From: Brevundimonas mediterranea
Lineage (GTDB): Bacteria > Pseudomonadota > Alphaproteobacteria > Caulobacterales > Caulobacteraceae
Direction of reading: 5' to 3'
DNA: 64,000 nt
NCBI RefSeq assembly: GCF_011064825.1
Contig: NZ_CP048751.1
Span: 3,319,374-3,383,373 of the forward strand
In this document: positions 1-8,758 of the stretch, piece by piece
How the letters are laid out: the number at the start of each line of letters is the position of its first letter
Position numbering within the stretch: the stretch's first letter is position 1
Notes under the pieces: generated by a model
The model's input: the letters and a program-made list of their open reading frames with translations, nothing else
Told to the model about the DNA's origin: nothing
The model's database searches: none
Position numbers and translations under genes: made by a program

Positions 1-948
1 CTCCGGCACGTCGAACTCGAGGCCGTACATCATCTCATGCTCGAGGAAGACGACGGGGTTCGGGTCGCGGATCGCGGCCTTCAGCAGGCCCTTGGCGTCA
101 GCCGCGTCATAGGGCGCGACGACCTTCAGGCCCGGCACCTGGGCGTACCAGGCCGAATAGTCCTGGCTGTGCTGGGCGCCGACGCGCGAGGCGGCGCCGT
201 TCGGACCGCGGAAGACGATGGGCGCGCGGATCTGACCGCCCGACATGTACAGGGTCTTGGCGGCCGAGTTGATGATGTGGTCGATCGCCTGCATGGCGAA
301 GTTGAACGTCATGAACTCGACGATGGGCTTCAGGCCCGCCATGGCCGCGCCGACGCCCAGGCCGGCGAAGCCGTGCTCGGTGATCGGGGTGTCGACGACG
401 CGCTGGTCGCCGAACTCCTGCAGCAGTTCGCGGCTGACCTTGTAGGCGCCCTGATACTGGGCGACTTCCTCGCCGATCAGGAAGACCTTGTCGTCGCGGC
501 GCATTTCCTCGGCCATGGCGTCGCGCAGGGCGTCGCGGATGGTCGTCTTGACCAGTTTGGCGTCGGCCGGGATTTCCGGATCGCGCAGTTCGACCTTGGG
601 GGTCGAGGTCTGGGTCGGCGCCTTCTCGGGATCGCCGGTCTTGCCTTCGGCCGTCGCCTTGGGCGCATCGGCCTCGGCATCAGCCTTGGGCGCGGGCGCA
701 GCCGCACCGTCTTCGCCGGCCAGACGCGCGATCGGCGTATTGACCTTCACGTTCTCCGAGCCCTCGGCGACCAGGATTTCCAGCACTTCGCCTTCATCCA
801 CGGCCTCGACTTCCATCGTGGCCTTGTCGGTTTCGATCTCGGCGATCACCTGGCCGGCCGACACGGTGTCGCCTGCCTTGATGTGCCATTTGGTCAGCGT
901 GCCCTCTTCCATGGTGGGGGACAGCGCCGGCATGAGGATGTCGGTCAC
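1..948 (-). CDS. pdhB: Pyruvate dehydrogenase E1 component subunit beta, lipoyl-domain form (partial)
   Basis: Beta half of the thiamine-dependent E1 of the pyruvate dehydrogenase complex, which decarboxylates pyruvate and passes the acetyl group to E2 lipoate. 316 residues are present; the C-terminus lies beyond the left edge (family about 450). Residues 1-80 form a biotinyl/lipoyl domain beginning [15 protein letters not shown] with the lipoylation motif ETDKATME. An Ala/Pro/Lys-rich linker follows, then the transketolase-like pyrimidine domain from about residue 130 ([50 protein letters not shown]). The start is a GTG at 948, three bases after the pdhA stop, with GGAGG inside the end of pdhA, so the two are surely cotranscribed. 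The extra lipoyl domain on E1-beta is known in alphaproteobacteria. Confidence 0.95.
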   Translation of the reverse strand, partial: MTDILMPALSPTMEEGTLTKWHIKAGDTVSAGQVIAEIETDKATMEVEAVDEGEVLEILVAEGSENVKVNTPIARLAGEDGAAAPAPKADAEADAPKATAEGKTGDPEKAPTQTSTPKVELRDPEIPADAKLVKTTIRDALRDAMAEEMRRDDKVFLIGEEVAQYQGAYKVSRELLQEFGDQRVVDTPITEHGFAGLGVGAAMAGLKPIVEFMTFNFAMQAIDHIINSAAKTLYMSGGQIRAPIVFRGPNGAASRVGAQHSQDYSAWYAQVPGLKVVAPYDAADAKGLLKAAIRDPNPVVFLEHEMMYGLEFDVPE

Positions 949-951
949 GGC

Positions 952-1980
952 TCAGGCCTCCACGTAGACGTCGGTATAGAGCTCGGACGGATCGGGTTCC
1001 GGGCTTTCTTGGGCGAATTGAACGGCCTCGGCGACGATGGCCTTGATCTCGTTATCGATGGCCTTCAGCTCGTCTTCCGTCGCATTGGCGGCGGCCAGCA
1101 GGGTCTTGATGTGGTCGATCGGGTCGCGGGTCTTCTTGACCTCGTCCACCTCTTCCTTGGTCCGGTATTTGGCCGGATCGGACATCGAGTGACCGCGATA
1201 ACGGTAGGTCTTGACCTCGAGGATGTAGGGCCCCTCGCCGGCGCGGGCGCGCTCGACGGCCTTCTTGACCGCATCACGCACGGCCAGAACATCCATGCCG
1301 TCCACCTGCTCGCCCGGAATGCCGAAGCTGGCGCCGCGCTGGCTGAGCTGGGTCGTGGACGACGAGCGCTCGATGCTCGTGCCCATGGCGTACTGGTTGT
1401 TCTCGATGATGTAGATGGCCGGCAGCTTCCACAGCTGGGCCATGTTGAAGCTCTCGTACACCTGCCCCTGGTTCGAGGCGCCGTCGCCGAAATAGACGAA
1501 GGCCACCGAATCATCGCCGCGGTACTTGCCGGCGAAGGCCAGGCCCGTGCCCAGCGACACCTGGGCGCCGACGATGCCGTGACCGCCGTAGAAGCCGGTC
1601 GGCACGTCGAACATGTGCATCGAACCGCCCTTGCCGCGCGACGAACCGCCGATGCGGCCGGTCAGTTCGGCCATGACTTCCTTGGGGTCCATGCCGGCGG
1701 CCAGCATGTGGCCGTGGTCGCGATAGCCCGTGATGATCTTGTCGTGGCCCTGCCTGACGCTCTCCTGAACGCCGACGGCCACGGCTTCCTGACCGATATA
1801 CAGGTGGCAGAAGCCCCCGATCAGACCCATGCCGTACAGTTGGCCCGCACGCTCCTCGAAGCGGCGGATGAGAACCATCTCGCGGTAAAAGCGGAGGAGG
1901 TCCTCCTTGGACGCCGAAGGCGTGTTTGAAAGCTTGTCAGGCGCAGTGGTCTGAGCGGCTTTGGCTGGGGCTTTCGCCAT
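952..1980 (-). CDS. pdhA: Pyruvate dehydrogenase E1 component subunit alpha
   Basis: Thiamine-diphosphate-binding half of pyruvate dehydrogenase E1. The 342-residue length is typical. The TPP/Mg motif runs from GDGASNQGQVYESFNMAQLW to ENNQYAMGTS; upstream lie GGSSRGKGGSMHMFD and YGGHGIVGAQ, and the phosphorylation-loop-like stretch YRYRGHSMSDPAKYR follows. The first 30 residues are a low-complexity Ala/Lys/Pro leader common in this subunit. GGGAG sits 9 bases before the ATG. First gene of a pdhA-pdhB operon; downstream of the ftsB-like gene and enolase on the same strand, an order familiar in Caulobacterales. The leader contains two inverted repeats, listed separately. Confidence 0.97.
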   Translation of the reverse strand: MAKAPAKAAQTTAPDKLSNTPSASKEDLLRFYREMVLIRRFEERAGQLYGMGLIGGFCHLYIGQEAVAVGVQESVRQGHDKIITGYRDHGHMLAAGMDPKEVMAELTGRIGGSSRGKGGSMHMFDVPTGFYGGHGIVGAQVSLGTGLAFAGKYRGDDSVAFVYFGDGASNQGQVYESFNMAQLWKLPAIYIIENNQYAMGTSIERSSSTTQLSQRGASFGIPGEQVDGMDVLAVRDAVKKAVERARAGEGPYILEVKTYRYRGHSMSDPAKYRTKEEVDEVKKTRDPIDHIKTLLAAANATEDELKAIDNEIKAIVAEAVQFAQESPEPDPSELYTDVYVEA

Positions 1981-1996
1981 CCGGCATCTCCCGGCT

Positions 1997-2017
1997 AGGC
2001 GTCGGGAAGCGACGCCT
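1997..2017 (-). promoter_or_regulatory. Perfect hairpin in the pdhA leader
   Basis: AGGCGTCG (1997-2004) and CGACGCCT (2010-2017) form a perfect 8-bp stem with a 5-base loop, ending 16 bases before the pdhA ATG. A second imperfect inverted repeat lies just upstream at about 2030-2058 (GGAAGG...GGCT paired with AGCC...CCTTCC). Neither is followed by a T-run on the minus strand, so they do not look like intrinsic terminators. A role in transcript processing or control of pdhA is inference only. Confidence 0.4.
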
Positions 2018-2113
2018 TCTTATCGTTACGGAAGGGGGCTTTAGCAGCCTTCCTTCCCGGAACGCAAAGGGGTGCGGGCTCGACTGTAACAATAGTTCAA
2101 GCGGCGAAGGTTT

Positions 2114-2425
2114 TCATCCCTGAACGGGTTGCGCCGGAACGCGGATCACATAGTCGCGCGGGTCCGAAAAGCCGAGAACGGCGCGTGCGCGCTCCTCCAG
2201 CAAGTCCTTCGACAGGCTGTCGGTGCGGAGATAGCGCACCCGCGTCTCAAGGTCGCGGCGCTGTTCTGTGAGATGGGCGAGCTGGTTCTCACGCCGCCCC
2301 ATCAGGGCGTCACGCGACGATCCGCTCAGCAGGCCCCGTTCGCCCGTCAGAGCCTGAACGCCCAGATAGGCGAGCAGCAATAACAGGGCGAGGGACAGGC
2401 GGTAAGGTTTCATCCGTTCGGGCAC
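2114..2425 (-). CDS. FtsB/DivIC-like septum formation initiator protein
   Basis: Small bitopic membrane protein of the FtsB/DivIC family, which bridges FtsL and FtsQ in the divisome. 103 residues: a short cytoplasmic N-terminus, one transmembrane helix (about residues 9-26, SLALLLLLAYLGVQAL), then a periplasmic coiled coil (about 45-75, RRENQLAHLTEQRRDLETRV) and the conserved tail with EERARAVLGFSDPRDYVI. Start may be residue 1 or Met5. Lies between eno and pdhA on the same strand. The family is clear by architecture; sequence alone does not tell which Caulobacter divisome protein is the ortholog. Confidence 0.85.
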   Translation of the reverse strand: MPERMKPYRLSLALLLLLAYLGVQALTGERGLLSGSSRDALMGRRENQLAHLTEQRRDLETRVRYLRTDSLSKDLLEERARAVLGFSDPRDYVIRVPAQPVQG

Positions 2426-2516
2426 GACCGACGCTCCTTCTGAGCGCGAAAAACACAGTTCAGGAACCGTGCCCGAAAATGCCTAACAAAATGTAGCTTG
2501 ACCGTAAGGAAGTCGA

Positions 2517-2536
2517 CGAAGAACGCTGATTCTTCG
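2517..2536 (-). terminator. Possible eno 3' hairpin
   Basis: CGAAGAA (2517-2523) and TTCTTCG (2530-2536) form a perfect 7-bp stem with a 6-base loop, 16 bases past the enolase stop on the minus strand. No T-run follows, so it is a weak intrinsic terminator or a 3'-end stabilising hairpin. Confidence 0.4.
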
Positions 2537-2552
2537 CCGACAATTCACAGGT

Positions 2553-3872
<1,320 letters not shown>

Positions 3873-3919
3873 TTAGACGTCTCCCCGCGAATCGCCAATG
3901 CCTGCGTCGCCCTTGGTCG

Positions 3920-4537
3920 TCAGGAACAGCCCTCGACCAGTTGAATGGACGGATCCCCGGCGTGGATCATCATCACCTTGCCGTCGGAGCCGACCTCGTA
4001 GCGAATCCCGCGCGCGGCCGGATCGGTCACATAGGTCGTCGATCCGCCGCGCGACCAGACGAACAGGTCCTCCGCCGGCGCCGACTGATACTTGTGCGAT
4101 TGGGCGAAGACGGCGCCGCCATAGGCCTGTTTGATCGCCATGCCCGTGTCGCCGACGCCGAACCCGCGGTCGGTCTTGATCGTCGCGCCGCGCGCGGCGG
4201 TGATACGGGTCAGCACGCCGTTCTGGATCATGACGCGCACATCCTTGGGCGCATCGACCGGATGAAACTCGTCGCAGGTCTCCGGATCGGCCCCGCCGAC
4301 GGCGTTTGGTTGGGAATCCTCGCCCCAGACCTGGACCAGCTCGGCGCGCGTCATGCCGATTCGCGCCGCCCCCAGACCATCGGCCGTCAGGGTCGAAGCA
4401 TCGGCCGGCGGCGGCGGCGGCGCTTCGGCCGGCGCAGGGGCCGCAGCGGAAGGCGGCTGGGCCACGGGGTCGTCACGGCGTTCGCAGGCGGCGAGTGTGA
4501 GCAGCGCAAGTGCGCTGACGGTGGCGAAACGGATCAT
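3920..4537 (-). CDS. Uncharacterised lipoprotein
   Basis: 205 residues with a lipoprotein signal peptide (MIRFATVSALALLTLAAC, lipobox LAAC, Cys18) followed by a low-complexity Pro/Ala linker (about 22-50). The folded part begins with GLGAARIGMTRAELVQVWG, which resembles the start of SmpA/BamE-like or MlaA-type repeat domains, and includes a Cys pair (PETCDEF and the terminal EGCS) that could form a periplasmic disulfide. I do not recognise a specific family. Sits alone between eno and rpmF, same strand. Function unknown; envelope location is a confident inference from the signal. Confidence 0.75.
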   Translation of the reverse strand: MIRFATVSALALLTLAACERRDDPVAQPPSAAAPAPAEAPPPPPADASTLTADGLGAARIGMTRAELVQVWGEDSQPNAVGGADPETCDEFHPVDAPKDVRVMIQNGVLTRITAARGATIKTDRGFGVGDTGMAIKQAYGGAVFAQSHKYQSAPAEDLFVWSRGGSTTYVTDPAARGIRYEVGSDGKVMMIHAGDPSIQLVEGCS

Positions 4538-4580
4538 GGGCGTGCGTCCTTCTGAGAAGCTTCACAGCACAGAACGCACG

Positions 4581-4609
4581 AAAACGGCGCGCGGGTGACC
4601 GCGCGCCGT
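4581..4609 (-). terminator. Intrinsic terminator of rpmF
   Basis: ACGGCGCGCGG (4584-4594), loop GTGA, CCGCGCGCCGT (4599-4609): a perfect 11-bp GC-rich stem. On the minus strand it is followed directly by TTTT (4584-4581). It lies 38 bases past the rpmF stop and before the lipoprotein gene start at 4537. Confidence 0.85.
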
Positions 4610-4646
4610 AATAAACTTCGTCCGGTCGAAACCGGGTCGTGGAAGA

Positions 4647-4829
4647 CTAGTCTTCCTTCGGCGTGATGACCTGGCGACCGCGATAGGTGCCGGTCTTCAG
4701 GTCGATATGGTGCGGGCGCTTCAGCTCGCCGGTGTCCTTGTCCTCGACATAGACGTTCGAGCTCAGGGCGTCGTGGGCGCGGCGCATGTTGCGACGCGAG
4801 GGGGATACTTTCCGCTTCGGAACGGCCAT
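4647..4829 (-). CDS. rpmF: 50S ribosomal protein L32
   Basis: 60-residue ribosomal protein beginning [20 protein letters not shown], the L32 signature. It lacks the four zinc-binding cysteines of the C+ form, so it is the zinc-independent version. Stand-alone gene with its own strong terminator. The 145 bp between it and the acetyltransferase gene at 4975 (4830-4974) shows no gene. Confidence 0.97.
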   Translation of the reverse strand: MAVPKRKVSPSRRNMRRAHDALSSNVYVEDKDTGELKRPHHIDLKTGTYRGRQVITPKED

Positions 4830-4974
4830 GTCCGTCTCAATCTTCTAAGTCGGGCGCCGCCCAGAGCCGAAGCCTGATCAAGCGCGAAAACGATAGCGGC
4901 GGCCCCGGTCCCTCGTGAGAAGAACGCCGAGCCGCCACGCGAGGCGCGGCTTATGCATGAACCGCACGACGATT

Positions 4975-5499
4975 TCAAGGCGTCTTGAGCGACTTCCAGC
5001 GATCACGGTCCAGCCCGAAGTAAAGACTGTCCATCCAGACGCCCCCAACCTGCCAGGTCCGGCTGGCGGCCCCCGTCTGTTCGAAGCCCAAACGCCCTAA
5101 CAGTCGAATGGACGCCGCATTGGAGGGGTCCACGTCGGCGGTGATCGCATCGATATCCCGCGTGACCATGACATGATCGATCACGGCGGTCAGCGCCTCC
5201 TTCGCCAGCCCTCGCCCCCAATAGTCGGGATGCAGGATGTAGCCGATCTCTGGCAGCCGCCAGAACCCCGCCTTGCCGATGACTCGACCTTGCGCCTCAA
5301 TGACGAAATCGTCGCTGGTTTCCGGGGCGGCGGCGATCATGCTCTCCAGCCACTCCGCCGTCTTTTCCCTGGCCGCATGCGGCGTGGTCGACCACCACCG
5401 CATCGCTTCCGGAGATGAAAGGACCTGATGCAGATCATCGACATCGTCCGGCCTCGCCCGTCGCAGAATCAGGCGCGGCGTGACGAGTTGAGAGATCAT
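4975..5499 (-). CDS. GNAT family N-acetyltransferase (RimJ/RimL-like)
   Basis: 174 residues starting MISQLVTPRLILRRARPDD, the typical opening of RimJ/RimL-type GNAT enzymes that acetylate N-termini or small amines using acetyl-CoA. Motif A (pyrophosphate loop) is in EIGYILHPDYWGRGLAKEAL (about residues 88-107), followed by ADVDPSNAASIRLLGRLGFE, the motif B region. The ATG at 5499 overlaps the stop of the upstream acetyltransferase gene by 4 bases (ATGA). The reading frame continues upstream, but residues before this ATG are low-complexity Arg-rich readthrough of the neighbour. Substrate unknown. Confidence 0.88.
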   Translation of the reverse strand: MISQLVTPRLILRRARPDDVDDLHQVLSSPEAMRWWSTTPHAAREKTAEWLESMIAAAPETSDDFVIEAQGRVIGKAGFWRLPEIGYILHPDYWGRGLAKEALTAVIDHVMVTRDIDAITADVDPSNAASIRLLGRLGFEQTGAASRTWQVGGVWMDSLYFGLDRDRWKSLKTP

Positions 5500-6056
5500 T
5501 GCACGGCGTTCCGCGTCAGGTGTTTGACCACCTTGGCCGGGTTGCCGACCACGACAACGTCGGGCGGCACGTCCCTGGTCACGACGCTGCCTGCTCCGAC
5601 GACGGCGCGATCGCTGATCGTCACGCCCGCCAGAACGATCGCCCCGCCGCCGATCCACACATCGTCGCCGATCGTGATCGGTCGAGCGGATTCCAGCCCT
5701 CGCCGCTCGACGGCGTCCAGCGGATGTTCCGGCGTCAACAACTGCACCCCTGGTCCGGCCTGAAAATTGTCGCCGATTCGGATTTCGGCGCAGTCCAGAA
5801 AGACGCTGTTGGCGTTAACGAAGGCGTTCGCTCCGAAATGGATATTGACGCCATAGTCGCAGAAGAAGCCCGGCATGATGATCGCCCTGCCGTCGGCCGC
5901 ACGCACCAGTTCATTGACCAGGACGCGGCGCTTGTCGCGATCCGGCTCTGTATTGATGGCGATGGTCAGGCCCACGGCGCGGGCGCGGCCGTCGCGCAGG
6001 TCCGGGTCGCCCGGATTGTACGGCAGGCCCGCCAGCATCTTCTCGCGCTCGGTCAC
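5496..6056 (-). CDS. Maltose/galactoside O-acetyltransferase-like protein
   Basis: 186-residue left-handed beta-helix acetyltransferase of the Maa/LacA/NodL family, which transfers acetyl from acetyl-CoA to a sugar hydroxyl. The N-terminal Mac motif (EKMLAGLPYNPGDPDL) and the hexapeptide repeats (IHFGANAFVNANSVFLDCAE, IGDNFQAGPGVQLLTPEHPL with the catalytic His, ITIGDDVWIGGGAIVLAGVT, VVGAGSVVTRDVPPDVVVVG) are intact. The start is GTG at 6056, overlapping the TGA of the upstream oxidoreductase by 4 bases; this is the best-coupled start and the Mac motif begins immediately after it. A longer reading frame exists but is not plausible protein. Acceptor unknown. Confidence 0.9.
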   Translation of the reverse strand: MTEREKMLAGLPYNPGDPDLRDGRARAVGLTIAINTEPDRDKRRVLVNELVRAADGRAIIMPGFFCDYGVNIHFGANAFVNANSVFLDCAEIRIGDNFQAGPGVQLLTPEHPLDAVERRGLESARPITIGDDVWIGGGAIVLAGVTISDRAVVGAGSVVTRDVPPDVVVVGNPAKVVKHLTRNAVQ

Positions 6057-7168
6057 GACGGGCTCGTCAGGGTCTTGGCCACCGCCTCGCCTATCGCCAG
6101 CGAACTGGTCAGGCCGGGGCTTTCTATGCCGAACAGGGCCATCAGCCCCTCGATCCCGTGGTGCTCGACGCCGTGCAGTTGGAAGTCCGGCTGCGGTTCG
6201 CCCGGACCATGCAGCTTCGGCCGGATCCCGGCGTAGTCGGGCGTCAGGGCGCCGTCGGGCAGGCCAGGCCAGAAGCGGCGGATATAGGCGGCGAACACCT
6301 CCGCCTTGGCCGGATCGACCGAATAGTCCTCGGTCTCGACATAGGCCAGGTCCGGGCCGAACACGGCCTGCCCGCCCAGATCCTTGCGATAATGGGTGCC
6401 CAGGGCGCCGGGAATCGGCGGCGGATAGATCAGTCGGTCGAACGGCGCCTTGCCGACCAGCCTGAAGTAGACGCCCTTGCCGAAATGGCCGGCGGGAATG
6501 TCGCCGGCCGGATAGCCCTCGACGGCCGCCGCGACAGCCTGCGCCGACAGGCCAGGCGCCGTCACCAGCAGGCGGCTGGAGACCTCCATCGCCCCCTCCC
6601 CGCCTACGCGGATCGTGAAGCCGCCGCCCGGCAGGGGGTCTGCGCCTTCGAACGGGGCCGAGACCACCACCGATCCGCCCGCATCCTCGATCTCGCCCTG
6701 CAGGGCCAGCATATAGCCGTGGCTGTCGAACAGGCCGCTCTCGGGCGACAGGATGGCGGCGTGGGCGTTCAGCTCGGGCTCCAGCGCCCGCGCCTGAGCG
6801 CCGGTCAGGTGCGCCAGTCCCTCGACCCCATTCGCCGTCGCCTGTTCGAAGATGGCCTCGATCCGCTGGACCTCGGCCTTTTGCGTGGCCACGACCAGCT
6901 TGCCGCACTTCCGATGGTCGATCTTGCGGCTGGCCAGGAAGTCGTAAAGCGCCCGCCGCCCCTCGACGCAGAACCGCGCCTTCAGCGAACCCGACGGATA
7001 ATAAAGGCCGCCGTGGATGACCTCGGAATTGCGCGACGAGACGCCCTGGCCGATGTGGCCTTCCTTCTCCAGCACCAGCACCGTCAGGCCCCGTTTCGAC
7101 AACGCCCGCCCGCAGGCCAGGCCCACGGCCCCGGCGCCCACGACGGTCGCGTCGAAATCGAAACTCAT
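6053..7168 (-). CDS. FAD-dependent oxidoreductase, L-2-hydroxyglutarate dehydrogenase-like
   Basis: 371-residue DAO-fold flavoprotein of the LhgO family; members oxidise L-2-hydroxyglutarate to 2-oxoglutarate and pass electrons to quinone. The dinucleotide-binding motif is VVGAGAVGLACGRALSKRG at residues 8-26, followed by LVLEKEGHIGQGVSSRNSEV and IHGGLYYPSGSLKARFC, very typical of LhgO. The C-terminal FAD contact is GIESPGLTSSLAIGEAVA. Start ATG 7168 overlaps the ratA-like stop by 4 bases. Substrate assignment is by family resemblance; related members act on other 2-hydroxyacids. Confidence 0.85.
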   Translation of the reverse strand: MSFDFDATVVGAGAVGLACGRALSKRGLTVLVLEKEGHIGQGVSSRNSEVIHGGLYYPSGSLKARFCVEGRRALYDFLASRKIDHRKCGKLVVATQKAEVQRIEAIFEQATANGVEGLAHLTGAQARALEPELNAHAAILSPESGLFDSHGYMLALQGEIEDAGGSVVVSAPFEGADPLPGGGFTIRVGGEGAMEVSSRLLVTAPGLSAQAVAAAVEGYPAGDIPAGHFGKGVYFRLVGKAPFDRLIYPPPIPGALGTHYRKDLGGQAVFGPDLAYVETEDYSVDPAKAEVFAAYIRRFWPGLPDGALTPDYAGIRPKLHGPGEPQPDFQLHGVEHHGIEGLMALFGIESPGLTSSLAIGEAVAKTLTSPS

Positions 7169-7617
7169 CGGCCGCCGTACCTCCGCTTCGCCTCGCCCTC
7201 GAAACAACCGATCAGCTTTTCCACCGCCCGGTCGAAATTGGCCGACAGCATCAGGTCCAGCATCCGCGACTTGAAGGCGAAGTCGATCATGAACTCCAGC
7301 CGCGCGCCGTCGGGATGCGGGAAAAACTCCCACCGGTTCTTCAGATGTTTGAACGGCCCGCGCAACAGGCCGACCTCGACCTTGGGCGCATTGCGATCAT
7401 GCCGGACCCAGGTGGAGAACCGCTCCTTCAGGAAGGAGAAGCCGACCCCGGCCTCGGCGTCCAGCACGGAGACGCCCTCGCCTTCGGCCCGCTCGTTCCA
7501 GACCCGCATCGACGTGACCCAGGGCACGAAGTCGGGATAGGCGCGCACGTCGGCGACCAGATCGGCAAGCTGTTCGGGCGCATAGGGAAGGATGCGCGTA
7601 ACGCGGTGGACGGCCAT
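7165..7617 (-). CDS. RatA/COQ10-like START-domain protein
   Basis: 150-residue SRPBCC/START-like protein (MAVHRVTRILPYAPEQLADLVADVRAYPDFVPWV), the family containing eukaryotic COQ10 and E. coli RatA. In alphaproteobacteria the usual view is a ubiquinone-binding role in respiration rather than a toxin. Conserved WEFFPHPDGARLEFMIDFAFKS is present. Lies 7 bases after lipA and overlaps the next gene by 4 bases, so lipA, this gene and the flavoprotein probably share a transcript. The lipA-ratA pairing is common in alphaproteobacteria. Confidence 0.88.
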   Translation of the reverse strand: MAVHRVTRILPYAPEQLADLVADVRAYPDFVPWVTSMRVWNERAEGEGVSVLDAEAGVGFSFLKERFSTWVRHDRNAPKVEVGLLRGPFKHLKNRWEFFPHPDGARLEFMIDFAFKSRMLDLMLSANFDRAVEKLIGCFEGEAKRRYGGR

Positions 7618-7624
7618 TCGAACC

Positions 7625-8587
7625 TTAGCGGCGCAGCTGCGCCTCGCGCGCGGCCTTCAGCCGGGCGAAGTCGTCGCCGGCGTGGTGCGACGAGCGCGTC
7701 AGCGGCGACGAGGACACCATCAGGAAGCCCTTGGCCCGGGCGATCGCCTCATAGGCCTTGAACTCTTCCGGCGTGACGAACCGGTCGATGGCGGCGTGTT
7801 TGCGCGTCGGCTGCAGGTACTGGCCGATGGTGATGAAGTCGACGCCGGCGGACCGCATGTCGTCCATCACCTGCATGACCTCTTCCTTGGTCTCGCCCAG
7901 GCCGACCATGATCCCGGACTTGGTGAACTGTTCCGGGTCGCGTTCCTTGACCATCTGCAACAGGCGCAGGGAATGGAAGTAGCGGGCGCCGGGCCGGATC
8001 TTCAGATACAGGCGCGGAACAGTCTCGAGGTTGTGGTTGAAGACGTCGGGCTTGGCGTCGATCATCACTGCGGCGGCGCCGTCCTTGCGCAGGAAGTCGG
8101 GCGTCAGGATCTCGATGGTCGTCTTCGGCGCCTGAAGGCGAATCTGGCGCACCACTTCGGCGAAATGGGCCGCGCCGCCGTCCGCCACGTCGTCGCGATC
8201 GACCGAGGTGATCACCACATGGTTCAGGGCCATCTGCGACACCGCAAGCCCGACCTTGCCCGGCTCCTCCGGGTCCAGCGGCTGGGGCAGGCCCGTCTTG
8301 ACGTTGCAGAAGGCGCAGGCCCGCGTGCAGGTGTCGCCCATGATCATCAGGGTGGCCTGCTTCTGGCTCCAGCACTCGCCGATGTTCGGACAGGCCGCCT
8401 CTTCGCAGACCGTGTGCAGGCCCTTGGAGCGGACGATGTCCTTGGTGGCGTTGTATTCCCCCGAGCCCGGCGCCTTGACGCGCAGCCAGTCGGGCTTTTT
8501 CAGAACCACCGACTCCGGGCGGTTCTGTTTTTCGGGGTGGCGCAGCTCCGACGGCTTGCGCTGAAGGGTGTCGATCAGGGTGACCAT
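7625..8587 (-). CDS. lipA: Lipoyl synthase
   Basis: Radical-SAM enzyme that inserts two sulfurs into protein-bound octanoyl groups, making lipoate for E2 and, here, presumably also the lipoyl domain of PdhB. 320 residues. The auxiliary cluster motif is [13 protein letters not shown] and the radical-SAM CxxxCxxC motif is [13 protein letters not shown]; the C-terminal [10 protein letters not shown] with the conserved RSS serine is present. Standard length and first gene of the minus-strand chain. Divergent from the acyl-ACP synthetase-like gene across a 171-bp spacer. Confidence 0.98.
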   Translation of the reverse strand: MVTLIDTLQRKPSELRHPEKQNRPESVVLKKPDWLRVKAPGSGEYNATKDIVRSKGLHTVCEEAACPNIGECWSQKQATLMIMGDTCTRACAFCNVKTGLPQPLDPEEPGKVGLAVSQMALNHVVITSVDRDDVADGGAAHFAEVVRQIRLQAPKTTIEILTPDFLRKDGAAAVMIDAKPDVFNHNLETVPRLYLKIRPGARYFHSLRLLQMVKERDPEQFTKSGIMVGLGETKEEVMQVMDDMRSAGVDFITIGQYLQPTRKHAAIDRFVTPEEFKAYEAIARAKGFLMVSSSPLTRSSHHAGDDFARLKAAREAQLRR

Positions 8588-8695
8588 GGCCGGTATTTCG
8601 GCCTTCCGCGCCCCGATGGCAAGCCACGGCCGGTTACAGATGATGGCGCGCTTGGGAACTCACGCCGCGTAACCTATCTTTTCAAGACACCGTCG

Positions 8696-8709
8696 CGTCA
8701 TTAATGACG
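8696..8709. promoter_or_regulatory. 14-bp perfect palindrome in the lipA/synthetase divergent spacer
   Basis: CGTCATTAATGACG is a perfect 14-base palindrome, about 109 bases before the lipA ATG and 49 bases before the TTG of the acyl-ACP synthetase-like gene. Size and position fit the operator of a dimeric repressor, for example a FadR/TetR-like fatty-acid regulator, but no regulator gene is adjacent. The remainder of the 8588-8758 spacer shows no gene. Confidence 0.45.
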
Positions 8710-8758
8710 GACGCCCGACAACAGAGAGGGCCTCTCGCGCCCTCCGCAGGAGACGCGT

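Noticed and set aside
37..1929. 630-codon plus-strand open frame over pdhB/pdhA
   Set aside because: Antisense to two certain genes; His/Gly/Arg/Asp-rich shadow composition typical of high-GC DNA.
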